A DNA stretch of 64,000 nt from JANNYA01 sp031422315 (GCA_031422315.1 JANOQN010000056.1:103741-167740); one strand, 5' to 3'. Positions 53,649 through 62,982 are shown, counted from the stretch's first letter. Notes: generated from the letters alone by a model not told the origin. Numbers and translations: made by a program.

Positions 53649-55100
53649 TTACTTAGGCGGCACCAAACGCGCCCTAAGCAGCGTAGTCAACTCCACCGGA
53701 TTGCCTTGCCCGCGTGAGGCTTTCATCGCTTGACCCATTAAAAATTGCAGCACTTTGTCGTTGCCGTTGAAAAACTGCTTGACCTGCTCGGGGTTCGCAG
53801 CGATCACGCTATCAACAATGCTAGCGAGTGCACCAGCATCGCTAATTTGCCGCAAACCTGAGCGCGCTATTATTGCATCGACAGATTCAGCTGAATTCCA
53901 CAATTCATCAAACACCTGTTTGGCAAGCTTGGTGCTCAGCGTGCCATCTTTAATACGCAGCAATAACTCGGCCAAACGCCTCGACTCGATAGGCTGATCT
54001 TTTAGTTCGATTTCCAAATCGTTGAGCTTGGCTGACATTTCCCCGAGCAGCCAGTTCGCACCGACTTTGGCAAAACTTGCGTCAATTCCAGGGCAGCTCA
54101 GCAGTGCTTCGAAATATTCGGAAAAATCCGCATCGAGCGCCAGTAAATTCGCTTCGTATTCGCTTAAGCCTAAGCGCTCAACATAGCGGCTACGGCGCGC
54201 CATTGGCAGCTCGGGCAGGCTGTCGCTTATCGCTTTGATTTGATCAGCACTCACCTGCAGCGGCGGCAAATCGGGATCTGGGAAATAGCGATAATCATCG
54301 GAGTTTTCTTTGCTGCGCATGGATCTGGTTTCATTGCGCGCCGCATCGTAAAGCCGGGTTTCCTGTACCACCACGGCGCCTGATTCAATTACCCGCGTTT
54401 GCCGATCAATTTCATAGCGAATCGCCTTTTCCACGAAGCGAAAGCTGTTGATGTTTTTGATTTCTGCGCGCGTGCCCAATTTTTCACTACCAAAGGCGCG
54501 AATCGACACGTTAGCATCACAGCGAAAACTGCCCTCTTGCATATTGCCGTCGCAAATTTTGATGGCTTTTACCAGCGCATGCAGCGCGCGCAAATACGCC
54601 ACCGCCTGTTCGGGCGAATGCATGCAGGGCTCGCTGACGATCTCTAGCAGCGGCACACCGGCGCGATTCAGATCGATACCGGAACGACCGAAAAACGCGT
54701 CGTGCACGCTTTTGCCAGCGTCTTCTTCTAGGTGCGCGCGGGTCAGCTGCACTTCAAACTCACCGCTTGATGTTTGCGCCAAAAGCTTGCCGCCGATAAC
54801 AATTGGCAGTGCGAACTGGCTGATTTGATAGCCCTTGGGCAAGTCCGGATAGAAATAATTCTTCCGCTCAAACACACTCGTTGCTGCAATTTGCGCGCCG
54901 ACTGCCACACCAAAGCGAATCGCCATTTCAACCGCTGCCATGTTCATGACCGGCAGGGTGCCCGGCATGGCTAAATCGAGCGCGCTGGCCTGCGCGTTGG
55001 GTTCGGCACCGAATGCGGTGCTGGAGCCGGAGAAAATCTTGCTCTTAGTTTGCAGCTGGACGTGGACTTCTAAACCTATCACCGCCTCAAATTTGCTCAT
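53649..55100 (-). CDS. gatB: Asp/Glu-tRNA amidotransferase subunit B
   Basis: GatB binds the misacylated tRNA and phosphorylates the glutamyl or aspartyl group in GatCAB. EAVIGLEVHVQLQT opens the cradle domain, LPKGYQISQF and GVPLLEIVSEP follow, and the helical plus tail (YqeY-like) C-terminal domains end with MKASRGQGNP. At 483 residues it is full length. Its start overlaps the gatA stop by four bases; it is the last gene of gatCAB. Confidence 0.96.
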   Translation of the reverse strand: MSKFEAVIGLEVHVQLQTKSKIFSGSSTAFGAEPNAQASALDLAMPGTLPVMNMAAVEMAIRFGVAVGAQIAATSVFERKNYFYPDLPKGYQISQFALPIVIGGKLLAQTSSGEFEVQLTRAHLEEDAGKSVHDAFFGRSGIDLNRAGVPLLEIVSEPCMHSPEQAVAYLRALHALVKAIKICDGNMQEGSFRCDANVSIRAFGSEKLGTRAEIKNINSFRFVEKAIRYEIDRQTRVIESGAVVVQETRLYDAARNETRSMRSKENSDDYRYFPDPDLPPLQVSADQIKAISDSLPELPMARRSRYVERLGLSEYEANLLALDADFSEYFEALLSCPGIDASFAKVGANWLLGEMSAKLNDLEIELKDQPIESRRLAELLLRIKDGTLSTKLAKQVFDELWNSAESVDAIIARSGLRQISDAGALASIVDSVIAANPEQVKQFFNGNDKVLQFLMGQAMKASRGQGNPVELTTLLRARLVPPK

Positions 55101-56590
55101 GATAAAAGCGCCTTAGCAGTGGTTGGGAAAGCTGAGTAACCGGGCGGTAGTAGGCGGTGAAAATCGCTGTGCTGCTGATATTGATGCGCAAGCGCCAGCA
55201 GCTTAGCTTCGGTAAATCCGGGCGTAATTAATTGCAAGCCAACGGGTAAGTCATCTGACAACCCACACGGCACGCTGATCGCGGGCAGGCCGGCTAAGTT
55301 CACGCCAACGGTAAACACATCGGCCAAATATTGCGCGAGCGGATCCTGCAGCGTGCTGCCAATGCCGAAGGCCACGGTCGGCGCGGTTGGCGTGGCGATG
55401 ACGTCTACCTGCGTGAATGCTTCAGCATAGGCATTCGCAATCAAACGCCGCACTTTCTGTGCGCGCAAATAGTAGGCATCAAAATAGCCTGCGCTGAGCG
55501 CATAGCTGCCGATCAAAATGCGCCGCTGCACTTCTGCGCCAAAACCTTCACTGCGGCTGCGCTCGTAAAGCTCGACCAGTGTTTTGCAGTTTTCTGCGCG
55601 GTGCCCATAACGCACGCCATCAAAGCGCGAGAGATTGCTGCTGGCTTCGCACGGCGCAATCACGTAATAAGCCGCGACTGCGACGTCGCTAAATTTCAAA
55701 TCAATATCAACCAAAGTGTGGCCCTGAGCTTCGAGCAATTTTAGCGATTGATTGATCGCCGCCAACACGCCCGCTTGCACGCCCCCCACTTGATCCATGC
55801 GCGGATCCAAACGCGGCACGCCAATGCGCAGCTTGCCTGGGCCCGCGTTGATCGCCGCGAGGTAGTCCGGGACTTCGACATCGACACTGGTGCTGTCGAG
55901 TGCATCAAAGCCGGCCATCTGTTGTAAAACCAGCGCACAATCGGCAGCGCTTTCGGCAATCACGCCAGCCTGATCTAAGCTGGATGCATAGGCAATCATG
56001 CCGTAGCGGGAAACTCGTCCGTAGCTAGGTTTAATGCCAGTCACGCCGCAAAACGCTGCGGGCTGGCGAATCGAGCCGCCGGTATCGCTTGCCGTGGTAA
56101 AAGGGAGTGCGCGCGCTGCCACCAGCGCCGCTGAGCCACCGGAACTGCCGCCAGGAACGCGCTTGTTGGTAGCGCTGCCCCACGGATTCAGGCAGGCACC
56201 AAACGCGCTGTGCTCAGTGCTCGAGCCCATCGCGAATTCGTCCATATTGGTTTTACCCAAGCTGATCGCGCCTGCTTGTTCAAGTCGCTGCACAATGGTT
56301 GCCGAATAAGGCGGCACAAAATTGCCCAGCATTTTTGAGCCGCTGGTGGTGCGAACGCCATTGGTGCAAAACACATCCTTGTGCGCCATCGGCAGGCCAG
56401 CCAGTGCGCCAGATGCGTGCGCGCCCGCGTCAATGCTTGTAGCCGCCGCACGCGCTTGCACAAAGCTTTCGGTAATCAGCGCATTTAATGGCGTGGCTTC
56501 AGTAACGCGCGCCAAAGCAGCGTCAAGCAATGCGCTGGCAGTGATGGATTTGTCGGCAAGCCCGGCGCGCAGTGTTTGCAATACGCTCAT
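55097..56590 (-). CDS. gatA: Asp/Glu-tRNA amidotransferase subunit A
   Basis: GatA is the amidase-signature glutaminase that supplies ammonia for amidating Glu-tRNA(Gln) or Asp-tRNA(Asn). The Ser-cisSer-Lys site is visible: MAHKDVF (Lys), GGSSGGSAA and SDTGGSIRQP. At 497 residues it is full length. Both ends overlap the neighbouring genes by four bases (ATGA), so the three subunits are translationally coupled. Confidence 0.96.
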   Translation of the reverse strand: MSVLQTLRAGLADKSITASALLDAALARVTEATPLNALITESFVQARAAATSIDAGAHASGALAGLPMAHKDVFCTNGVRTTSGSKMLGNFVPPYSATIVQRLEQAGAISLGKTNMDEFAMGSSTEHSAFGACLNPWGSATNKRVPGGSSGGSAALVAARALPFTTASDTGGSIRQPAAFCGVTGIKPSYGRVSRYGMIAYASSLDQAGVIAESAADCALVLQQMAGFDALDSTSVDVEVPDYLAAINAGPGKLRIGVPRLDPRMDQVGGVQAGVLAAINQSLKLLEAQGHTLVDIDLKFSDVAVAAYYVIAPCEASSNLSRFDGVRYGHRAENCKTLVELYERSRSEGFGAEVQRRILIGSYALSAGYFDAYYLRAQKVRRLIANAYAEAFTQVDVIATPTAPTVAFGIGSTLQDPLAQYLADVFTVGVNLAGLPAISVPCGLSDDLPVGLQLITPGFTEAKLLALAHQYQQHSDFHRLLPPGYSAFPTTAKALLS

Positions 56591-56901
56591 GGGTTGTTCG
56601 CCGCAGGTAATGGGGCCTCCAGCACTTTCGGAACTAGGTACAAATCCGCGCTGACTTCAGCGGCGAGCGCCTGAAATGCGGCGCGCTGGTCAATCTCTGT
56701 CACCGTGTCGATCCGCAATCGCAAGCTGGGATCCCCGGGATGGAATAGCGGTGCGACCTCGCTGACGTCAATGGCGGCCAGCTGTTCAAATAGGCCTAGC
56801 ACGGCGTTCAAATCCTGTTGAAGCTGAGGCATTGCCGCTTGCTGGATCTGCAAACGTGAAAGCTGGGCGATATGGCGCACAGCGTCGGCGCTAATACTCA
56901 T
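56587..56901 (-). CDS. gatC: Asp/Glu-tRNA amidotransferase subunit C
   Basis: The small GatC subunit wraps around GatA and GatB and stabilises the complex. Typical features are VRHIAQLSRLQI at the N-terminus and VAPLFHP in the middle. The length of 104 is normal. It is the first gene of the operon, 115 bases after the tRNA-Gln gene on the same strand. Confidence 0.93.
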   Translation of the reverse strand: MSISADAVRHIAQLSRLQIQQAAMPQLQQDLNAVLGLFEQLAAIDVSEVAPLFHPGDPSLRLRIDTVTEIDQRAAFQALAAEVSADLYLVPKVLEAPLPAANNP

Positions 56902-57016
56902 AAGCGGAAAATCTCGTTAAAAAACCAGCGGCTAGTGTGCGCAGGCCAGCTTAGAGCTGTCAAAGCGACGCGAAATCACGAGCCCCAGATTTTAGCCCCA
57001 AGGGTTTGGCGCGATT

Positions 57017-57092
57017 TGGCAGGGGTACTAGGACTCGAACCTAGGATTGCCAGATTCAGAATCTGGTGCCTTACCAACTTGGCTATACCCCT
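57017..57092 (-). tRNA. glnX: tRNA-Gln (anticodon CUG)
   Basis: The minus strand folds as a 76-base cloverleaf: acceptor stem AGGGGTA/TACCCCT, anticodon stem CCAGA/TCTGG with loop TTCTGAA (anticodon CTG), and T arm CTAGG-TTCGAGT-CCTAG. The discriminator is G and the 3' CCA is encoded. The first pair is A1-U72, where E. coli tRNA-Gln has U1-A72. The gene lies directly upstream of gatCAB. Confidence 0.95.
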
Positions 57093-57123
57093 GTAGCGCG
57101 CAATTCTTGACCGATGCGCGACG

Positions 57124-57405
57124 TTAGTCAATCAAAAGCTGCGCGCGCGCCCTCGATTGAGTCAGCTTCGTTTCTAGCTGGTCTATTACCGAAGCGCCGG
57201 TTACATACGCGCCGCTATCGTCGGCATGCGCCGCAGAGGCTAATCCACGCGCCAAAAAATCCGCTTTTGCTAAGCGAAATTCGATCTGATCGTTGACCGC
57301 GTCAATCATAAAGCGAGTCAAGGTTTCATCTGGCCGCAGCACAGATTGCGCTTTTTGGCGAAGTTCTAGCATTGCCCGAAGTGACGGCAACTCGGTGGAG
57401 TTCAT
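57124..57405 (-). CDS. YlcI/YnfO-like antitoxin-type protein (orphan)
   Basis: The 93 residues match a family of small putative antitoxins: PSLRAMLELRQKAQSVLRPD, then TLTRFMIDAVN, ADFLARGLAS and a GAYVTGASVIDQLE hinge. The first part resembles a ribbon-helix-helix DNA-binding unit. In this family a RelE/ParE-type toxin usually follows at once, but here the tRNA-Gln gene lies 31 bases downstream and no toxin is present. It may be an orphan regulator or a relic. Confidence 0.65.
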   Translation of the reverse strand: MNSTELPSLRAMLELRQKAQSVLRPDETLTRFMIDAVNDQIEFRLAKADFLARGLASAAHADDSGAYVTGASVIDQLETKLTQSRARAQLLID

Positions 57406-57549
57406 TTCCTACCGCTCATTTGAAAGATTGACGAGGCAGAACGCTAACACGTTAGACGTGCGGACCGTCGGAAATGCTGCGTGTTTTGTGGTCATTACTT
57501 TTAGATCACCCTGAAGTAGACTCGCTGGTAAACATAGGAGCGCAATCGC

Positions 57550-58428
57550 ATGAAAAAACCTGCCATTAATTTCGCACGCAATGGAACCGCGATTTTCTTC
57601 ATAGGCTTCGCCAGCGCATTATCAGCCGCTGAAATTAACCCCGATTGGATTTATGCAGACGGCCTGGAATTGAGCGATACACCGGCGCTGTATCGAGTCA
57701 GCAGCATTAAAGTACGCGATCCGCACTTTATCGCGCCGATTTTTCCGCCCATTTCATGCCCCGATTTCACTGACAACGATTTAGCGGGCCAGCCAGGCAC
57801 GGCGGTAAACACCCAGCTACAAGCCGCATTAGACGCTGATTCCGAGCCCAATGGATTTTTAGACAGCGCTGCTTTACTGATTTTCCAAAACTTCGCACTC
57901 ACGAATACCGTGCGCCGCCTTGACGATGCGCCCGGCGAATGCACCGCACCAGCAGCTAGCAGCCAATGCCGTATCCCTACCATAAGCACGGCCAGCACTT
58001 ACATGACGCAAACCGCTGGCGATGCCTGCTTTGAACCCATTCCTGGCACGTTTGGCAGCTACAATCCAGCTATTGGCAGCATTGCCGCGGCCTGCTGGCT
58101 GGGTGCGCCGCAGCAAAGTTTGAGCTTTAGTTTAGTGGGCGGCACAGTGCAGCTGCAAAACGTGCGCCGTGCGGGTGTGGCTTTGGCGAACGGACCGGGC
58201 GCGCGGGTTTTAGTGCGCGGTTTTTTACGCGAATCAGATGCCAATTTGATTTTATTGCCGCCGACGATTCCGCTATTTGGCGGCCAGCCAATTACCATTT
58301 TGCTCAAAGGTGGCATGGGCAATGCCTGCCCAGGCAGCGATAAAGACATGTTAGATGGTGTGCCGGGCTGGTGGTTTTATCTGGAGCAAACGCTCACGCT
58401 TGCACCGACTTTGCCACCGCTTCGATAG
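57550..58428 (+). CDS. Secreted protein of unknown function with a DWIYADGLE motif
   Basis: A 292-residue exported protein; the signal peptide is about residues 1-26 and AGGAG lies 10 bases before the ATG. Just after cleavage comes DWIYADGLE (residues 32-40), similar to the SFANGFE motif in the giant C25 protein. The remainder is beta-rich, with Cys residues in ISCPD, GECTA, SQCRIP, DACFEP, AACW and NACPG that probably form disulfides. It is seven bases upstream of kynU and perhaps cotranscribed, but the link to tryptophan metabolism is unclear. Confidence 0.65.
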   Translation: MKKPAINFARNGTAIFFIGFASALSAAEINPDWIYADGLELSDTPALYRVSSIKVRDPHFIAPIFPPISCPDFTDNDLAGQPGTAVNTQLQAALDADSEPNGFLDSAALLIFQNFALTNTVRRLDDAPGECTAPAASSQCRIPTISTASTYMTQTAGDACFEPIPGTFGSYNPAIGSIAAACWLGAPQQSLSFSLVGGTVQLQNVRRAGVALANGPGARVLVRGFLRESDANLILLPPTIPLFGGQPITILLKGGMGNACPGSDKDMLDGVPGWWFYLEQTLTLAPTLPPLR

Positions 58429-58435
58429 CCGCACC

Positions 58436-59707
58436 ATGACGAACTCATCCGCACTACAAAACGCCGGCGCCGAGCGCGCACACTTTGAGCTGCCACTGGA
58501 TCATTCTGGCCAGCCGCAGCGCTATTTTTGCGGCAATTCACTTGGCTTGATGCCGCGTGCCGCGCGCACTGAAGTCATGCAGGTCTTGAATGCCTGGGGC
58601 AAGTTTGGCGTCGAAGGCCATTTTAAAGGCGATGCGCCGTGGATGCCGTATCACGAGCGCGCGACGCGTGGGCTTGCGCATTTGCTGGGCGCCAAGCCGA
58701 TTGAAGTCGTCGCGATGAACACGCTGACCACCAACTTACATCTGCTGATGGCGAGCTTTTTTCGGCCCAAGGGAACACGCTGTAAAATCCTGATTGAGTC
58801 GCGCGCGTTTCCCTCGGATCGGCACGCAGTGGAATCGCAGCTGCGCTGGCACGGATTAGATCCAGAGCACTGCTTAGTTGAACTTAGTGCCGCGCCAGGT
58901 TCGACGCTGGACGATCCTGCAAGCCTGCGCAGCCTTGATCCACAGCAAATTATTGAGCAAATCCATGCGCTGGGTGATAGCTTGGCACTGGTGCTATTTC
59001 CCGGCGTGCAATACGCCACTGGGCAGGCATTTGATATCAGCGCCATTGCCGCCGCCGCGCACGCGGTGGGCGCGAAAGCCGGCTTTGATCTGGCGCACGC
59101 AGTCGGTAATTTAGCGCTGGAGTTGCACGCCAGCCAGGCCGATTTTGCGGTGTGGTGCAGCTATAAATATCTCAATAGCGGCCCGGGTGCAGTAGCCGGT
59201 GCGTTCGTGCATGAAAAGCACGCGCACAGTAATTTGCCGCGCTTAGCGGGCTGGTGGGGCCATCAGGCTGAGACTCGCTTCAAGATGGGGCCGGAATTCA
59301 TAGCCACGCCGGGCGTGGAAGGTTGGCAGCTGTCGAATCCGCCGATATTGTCAATGGCGCCACTTATTGCATCCTTGGCGCTATTTGAACAAGTTGGCAT
59401 GCCCGAGCTGCGCCGTTTGAGTATGGCGCTAACTAACTATCTTAGCGATGCGATCACAGCGGATTTAAGCCAGCACCTAGAAATAATCACGCCAGCAGAT
59501 CCTGCTCAGCGAGGCTGCCAGCTGAGCTTGCGCTTGCGTGCTGGACGTACCGCCGGGCGGGCTTGCTTTGATGCACTGCATGCCTCTGGGGTCGTTACTG
59601 ACTGGCGTGAGCCGGATATAATTCGCGTCGCACCTGCGCCTTTGTACAACACGCTGGCCGACGTTGACGGATTGATCGCTGCACTTAGTACACACTTCCA
59701 AAATTAA
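58436..59707 (+). CDS. kynU: Kynureninase
   Basis: KynU uses pyridoxal phosphate to split kynurenine or 3-hydroxykynurenine to (3-hydroxy)anthranilate and alanine. FCGNSLGLMPR is at the N-terminus, DLAHAVGN carries the cofactor-binding Asp, and the Schiff-base Lys is in SYKYLNSGPG. GWWGHQ follows. The 423-residue start at 58436 is preferred; the frame upstream to 58355 lies inside the preceding gene. kmo follows by 20 bases. Confidence 0.95.
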   Translation: MTNSSALQNAGAERAHFELPLDHSGQPQRYFCGNSLGLMPRAARTEVMQVLNAWGKFGVEGHFKGDAPWMPYHERATRGLAHLLGAKPIEVVAMNTLTTNLHLLMASFFRPKGTRCKILIESRAFPSDRHAVESQLRWHGLDPEHCLVELSAAPGSTLDDPASLRSLDPQQIIEQIHALGDSLALVLFPGVQYATGQAFDISAIAAAAHAVGAKAGFDLAHAVGNLALELHASQADFAVWCSYKYLNSGPGAVAGAFVHEKHAHSNLPRLAGWWGHQAETRFKMGPEFIATPGVEGWQLSNPPILSMAPLIASLALFEQVGMPELRRLSMALTNYLSDAITADLSQHLEIITPADPAQRGCQLSLRLRAGRTAGRACFDALHASGVVTDWREPDIIRVAPAPLYNTLADVDGLIAALSTHFQN

Positions 59708-59727
59708 GTAATTCGTGGCCGCATCTC

Positions 59728-61152
59728 ATGAACGTTGAAATCGAACACCGCCCATTCTGGATCATTGGCGCAGGCTTAGCCGGTGCGCTACTGACCTGCT
59801 TGCTGGCACAGCGCGGCTTTAAGCTGACGGTATCCGAGCGGCGTAGTTCAGTTGAATTGGAGCAGCTGTCCGCGGGCCGATCCATCAATTTGGCGCTTGC
59901 CGAACGCGGCCGCGCAGCGCTAGAAATGGCGGGCAATGTGCAAAGCGAATGGGGTGAGCGTGCGCTGGTTGATGAGGTGCTGGCGCAGGCGATTCGCATG
60001 CCGGGCCGACAGGTGCATCTGCAAAACGGCCAGCAAGATTTCTTTCCGTATGCGGCTGATCAGCAAAAGTGCATTTGGTCGGTGCACCGGGCGCGCTTGA
60101 ATCGCGCGCTTTTGTCAGCGGCTAAATTAAGCGGCTCGGTGCTGCAATTTGATGAGCAGGTACTGTCATTGGATTTGATCGGCAAGCGCGCGCAAGTCAA
60201 GCGGGCAGGGCAAATCGTGGACATCAGCTTTGACGTCGTGATTGGTGCCGACGGCGCGGGTTCAGTGGTGCGCGATGCGATCGCGCTGATCAATAAGCAA
60301 CCTTATCACTTTGAACCGCTCGAACACGGCTATAAAGAGCTGACGATTCCACCGGTGCAAAAGCCCGGCTGCGATGAGCTGACTTTTGCATTGAATCCAA
60401 ATGCACTGCACATCTGGCCGCGCGGCGGCTTTATGGTGATCGCGCTGCCGAACCCGGATTTGAGCTTTACCGCCACATTGTTCTTGCAAAACGAAGGCGA
60501 AGTCAGCTTTGCCGCGCTGCAAACCCCGAGCGCGGTGACTACTTTTTTCGAATACAACTTTCCCAGCGCTTTGGCTTTGATGCCGAATTTTGCGACGGAG
60601 ATGGCGCTGCATCCGCTTGGCAAACTATCGACTCTGCACGCGCCGAGCTGGCACTTTCAAGGCAGTGCGCTAATTCTGGGGGATGCCGCACACGCCATTG
60701 TGCCGTTCCATGGTCAAGGCATGAACTGCGCATTTGAAGATTGCGCCGCATTGACTAGGTTGCTCGGCGCACCGATAGAAGATGCCCAATTTAACTACGC
60801 GCCGCTATTTGCGCAGTTCGTTGCTGAGCGCCGCCCGCAGGCTGAAGCGATCGCGGCAATGGCGATTGAAAACTATGTCGAAATGCGCGATTTAGTAGCT
60901 GACCCGGCGTTTCGTTTGCTGAAAAACGTCGAGCAAACGCTGGCGAGATTGCACCCGGAGCGATTCGTGCCGCGCTATGAATTAGTCAGCTTTACCAGCA
61001 CGCCCTATGCGAGCGCTAAAGCACGCGGGGCGCAGCAACGTGTGCTGCTGGATAGCTTGTGCGCGGGCAAATCAAGCATCGATGAGATCGATTGGGATTA
61101 CGCCAAGTCATGGATTCAGCAAAACTTGACGATCTGGGCCGCAGACACCTAA
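59728..61152 (+). CDS. kmo: Kynurenine 3-monooxygenase
   Basis: This FAD enzyme hydroxylates kynurenine with NADPH and O2. The FAD site is IIGAGLAGALLTCLLAQRG, RSINLALAERG is diagnostic of KMO, GADGAGSVVR is the second FAD motif, and GDAAHAIVPFHGQGMNCAFED closes the domain. The length of 474 is normal. With kynU it makes 3-hydroxyanthranilate, the precursor of quinolinate for NAD synthesis; tryptophan dioxygenase and the dioxygenase for 3-hydroxyanthranilate are outside the window. Confidence 0.95.
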   Translation: MNVEIEHRPFWIIGAGLAGALLTCLLAQRGFKLTVSERRSSVELEQLSAGRSINLALAERGRAALEMAGNVQSEWGERALVDEVLAQAIRMPGRQVHLQNGQQDFFPYAADQQKCIWSVHRARLNRALLSAAKLSGSVLQFDEQVLSLDLIGKRAQVKRAGQIVDISFDVVIGADGAGSVVRDAIALINKQPYHFEPLEHGYKELTIPPVQKPGCDELTFALNPNALHIWPRGGFMVIALPNPDLSFTATLFLQNEGEVSFAALQTPSAVTTFFEYNFPSALALMPNFATEMALHPLGKLSTLHAPSWHFQGSALILGDAAHAIVPFHGQGMNCAFEDCAALTRLLGAPIEDAQFNYAPLFAQFVAERRPQAEAIAAMAIENYVEMRDLVADPAFRLLKNVEQTLARLHPERFVPRYELVSFTSTPYASAKARGAQQRVLLDSLCAGKSSIDEIDWDYAKSWIQQNLTIWAADT

Positions 61153-61267
61153 AAAACGCTTAATTTTGACAATCGGGCAAAATTTAGGGCATCAAATTCG
61201 CCGGTGCATTCAGCCGACTGCCCTAAACTTTCACGCAGCCGCAATAGCGCGGCTTTGGAGAATTTCA

Positions 61268-61798
61268 ATGCGCACGCTCATGTTTGCTTTGCTGTCCACA
61301 CTTACTTTTGCAGGCACCGCGAGTGCCGATCGCTATAACGAACATTACGACCGCAGCGGCGAACAAGTCGTATGCGAAAGCAGGAAAGGCCGCGCGGCCT
61401 ATTGCGAAATCGATACGCGCTTTGGGGTTGAGATTATCGACCAACTTTCCAAAACGCACTGCATCGAAGGCGAAAACTGGGGCTATGATCGCCGTGGGGT
61501 TTGGGTCAATGGCGGCTGCCGAGGCGTGTTTGTTGCCGTAGCGCAGCCCGTTAGGCAGCGCGGCCGAGATGATGGCTATGGCCGCGGTGGCTATGATGAC
61601 GGCTACGATTCAGCGGTCCTTATTCGCTGCGAAAGCCATGGCTACGAGCCGTTCTATTGCCAAATGCCGACCCGTGGGCGCGTGCAGTTGATCAACCAGC
61701 TCAGCCGCAGCGCTTGCCAATATGGCACCGATTGGGGCTATGACCGCCGAGGTGTTTGGGTTGCAAACGGCTGCCGCGCCGAGTTTGCGGTGCAATAG
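61268..61798 (+). CDS. Secreted DUF3011 protein with two repeats
   Basis: A signal peptide (about residues 1-19) precedes two DUF3011 repeats. Each has VCESRKGRAAYCEI or IRCESHGYEPFYCQM, then IDQLSKTHC or INQLSRSAC, then WGYDRRGVWV and a final GC(R). They are joined by a Gly/Asp/Tyr-rich linker. The four Cys per repeat probably form disulfides. The ATG at 61268 follows TTGGAG; the longer frame to 61166 adds non-signal sequence. Function unknown, common in Xanthomonadales. Confidence 0.85.
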   Translation: MRTLMFALLSTLTFAGTASADRYNEHYDRSGEQVVCESRKGRAAYCEIDTRFGVEIIDQLSKTHCIEGENWGYDRRGVWVNGGCRGVFVAVAQPVRQRGRDDGYGRGGYDDGYDSAVLIRCESHGYEPFYCQMPTRGRVQLINQLSRSACQYGTDWGYDRRGVWVANGCRAEFAVQ

Positions 61799-61814
61799 CC
61801 AACCACTTTATTTT

Positions 61815-61858
61815 GCCTAACAAAAAAGCGAGGCCGAAACCTCGCTTTTTTGTTAGGC
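61815..61858. terminator. Bidirectional terminator
   Basis: A perfect 19-base stem (GCCTAACAAAAAAGCGAGG and its complement) closes a 6-base loop CCGAAA. The A-run on one side and T-run on the other let it end the DUF3011 transcript and that of the opposing AraC gene. Confidence 0.92.
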
Positions 61859-61989
61859 AAACGAGTGACCGCATAGCGCGCACTGCAATCCTTGGAGCGG
61901 CCGATTAGCAGTTCGGCGTTCGGCACTGTCAATAGGCTGAATTTTGCTATGACGGCTAGCGACAAGCTCACCTTTGCCATTGGCTTTTA

Positions 61990-62982
61990 TTAAGTCGCCG
62001 TCATTTTGCTCAATTGGATGGCTTGAAGCGCAGGTTTGCTCACTGGTTTGTCCTGGCGTGCGCGATATTCGCTAGGGGTAAAGCCACATTGCGCTTTAAA
62101 GGCGCGATTGAACGGCCCTAGTGAGGCAAAACCTGAGCGAAGGGCTATTTCGAGTATTTGAGCGCGGTGCGCGGAGGGTTCTGCTAAAAGTTGCTGCGCG
62201 CGCTGTACGCGAAAATGATTGACGTATTGATTGAAGTTTTTTTGCCCTAGTGCACCGGTCAGCGCGCGTGTGATTTTGTATTCAGGGGCTTCCAGCGCCT
62301 GTGCCAAGGCTGACACTTTTAGCTCCGGATCGAGATAAAGCGCTTGCGCGTGCATCGCGTGTTCGATTTGCAGCGCCAATTGCTGTAGTTCGGGCGTGAT
62401 GGGCGCTGCGACGTCTGGCGCAAGCAGCTTCACCGTTTCTTGTGCAGCTGGTACCAACGGATTTTTGCGCCGTGTCGCAACTAAGAATGCACCCACCAAA
62501 ATGGCCGAACACGCGCTGATTCCTACCAGTAAGCGCTCAACGCCTACGCGCTGTATTGAGTCTAGCCAGAGACTGGGCAGCACCGAGGTAAGCAGCACGC
62601 AGCTTGCAAATACGCCGACAAAGCGCGTGCGCAAGCGGCGCTCCGAATCTGGCAGGCTATGAAAATCTCGCAATCCTTCGTAACAGGTTAATACCAAAAC
62701 GCCAGGGCCGAGCAGGCCCAGTAATGCTTGGATTGCACTCAAGCTGGTTTTAAACGGCGTTGCATCCAGCCAACTTTGGGCATGCGCAAAGCGCAGCAAG
62801 CTGGCAGCAACGACTAGCACCGCGATGCTCACCGCAAACGCAATTTGTGGCTTTTCAATGGCGCCGCTGGCTCTAAACAACGCTCTAGCAACGAGCCAAA
62901 ACATATTGCAAGTAGCGGCAGCACCGATGCCTAGCAAATAACCATAAGCGCCTAGCGTATCGCCGAGGCTGCGTTGCAGCAT
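61990..62982 (-). CDS. Membrane-anchored AraC-family regulator
   Basis: The first 190 residues contain about six to seven hydrophobic helices, and the C-terminal 110 hold the AraC domain (LKVSALAQALEAPEYKITRAL; ILEIALRSGFASLGPFNRAF; CGFTPSEYRAR). I start it at the ATG at 62982: the frame continues upstream to 63192, but those 70 residues are Arg/Pro/Ser-rich antisense of coding sequence on the other strand. Signal and targets are unknown. It ends toward the shared terminator. Confidence 0.87.
   Translation of the reverse strand: MLQRSLGDTLGAYGYLLGIGAAATCNMFWLVARALFRASGAIEKPQIAFAVSIAVLVVAASLLRFAHAQSWLDATPFKTSLSAIQALLGLLGPGVLVLTCYEGLRDFHSLPDSERRLRTRFVGVFASCVLLTSVLPSLWLDSIQRVGVERLLVGISACSAILVGAFLVATRRKNPLVPAAQETVKLLAPDVAAPITPELQQLALQIEHAMHAQALYLDPELKVSALAQALEAPEYKITRALTGALGQKNFNQYVNHFRVQRAQQLLAEPSAHRAQILEIALRSGFASLGPFNRAFKAQCGFTPSEYRARQDKPVSKPALQAIQLSKMTAT

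Noticed and set aside
53514..53717. 67-codon plus-strand ORF in the gatB-peroxiredoxin spacer
   Set aside because: No ribosome site or family motif; its end lies antisense to gatB and it crosses a hairpin.
56872..57096. 74-codon plus-strand ORF over the tRNA
   Set aside because: It runs antisense through the tRNA-Gln cloverleaf and has no protein motif.
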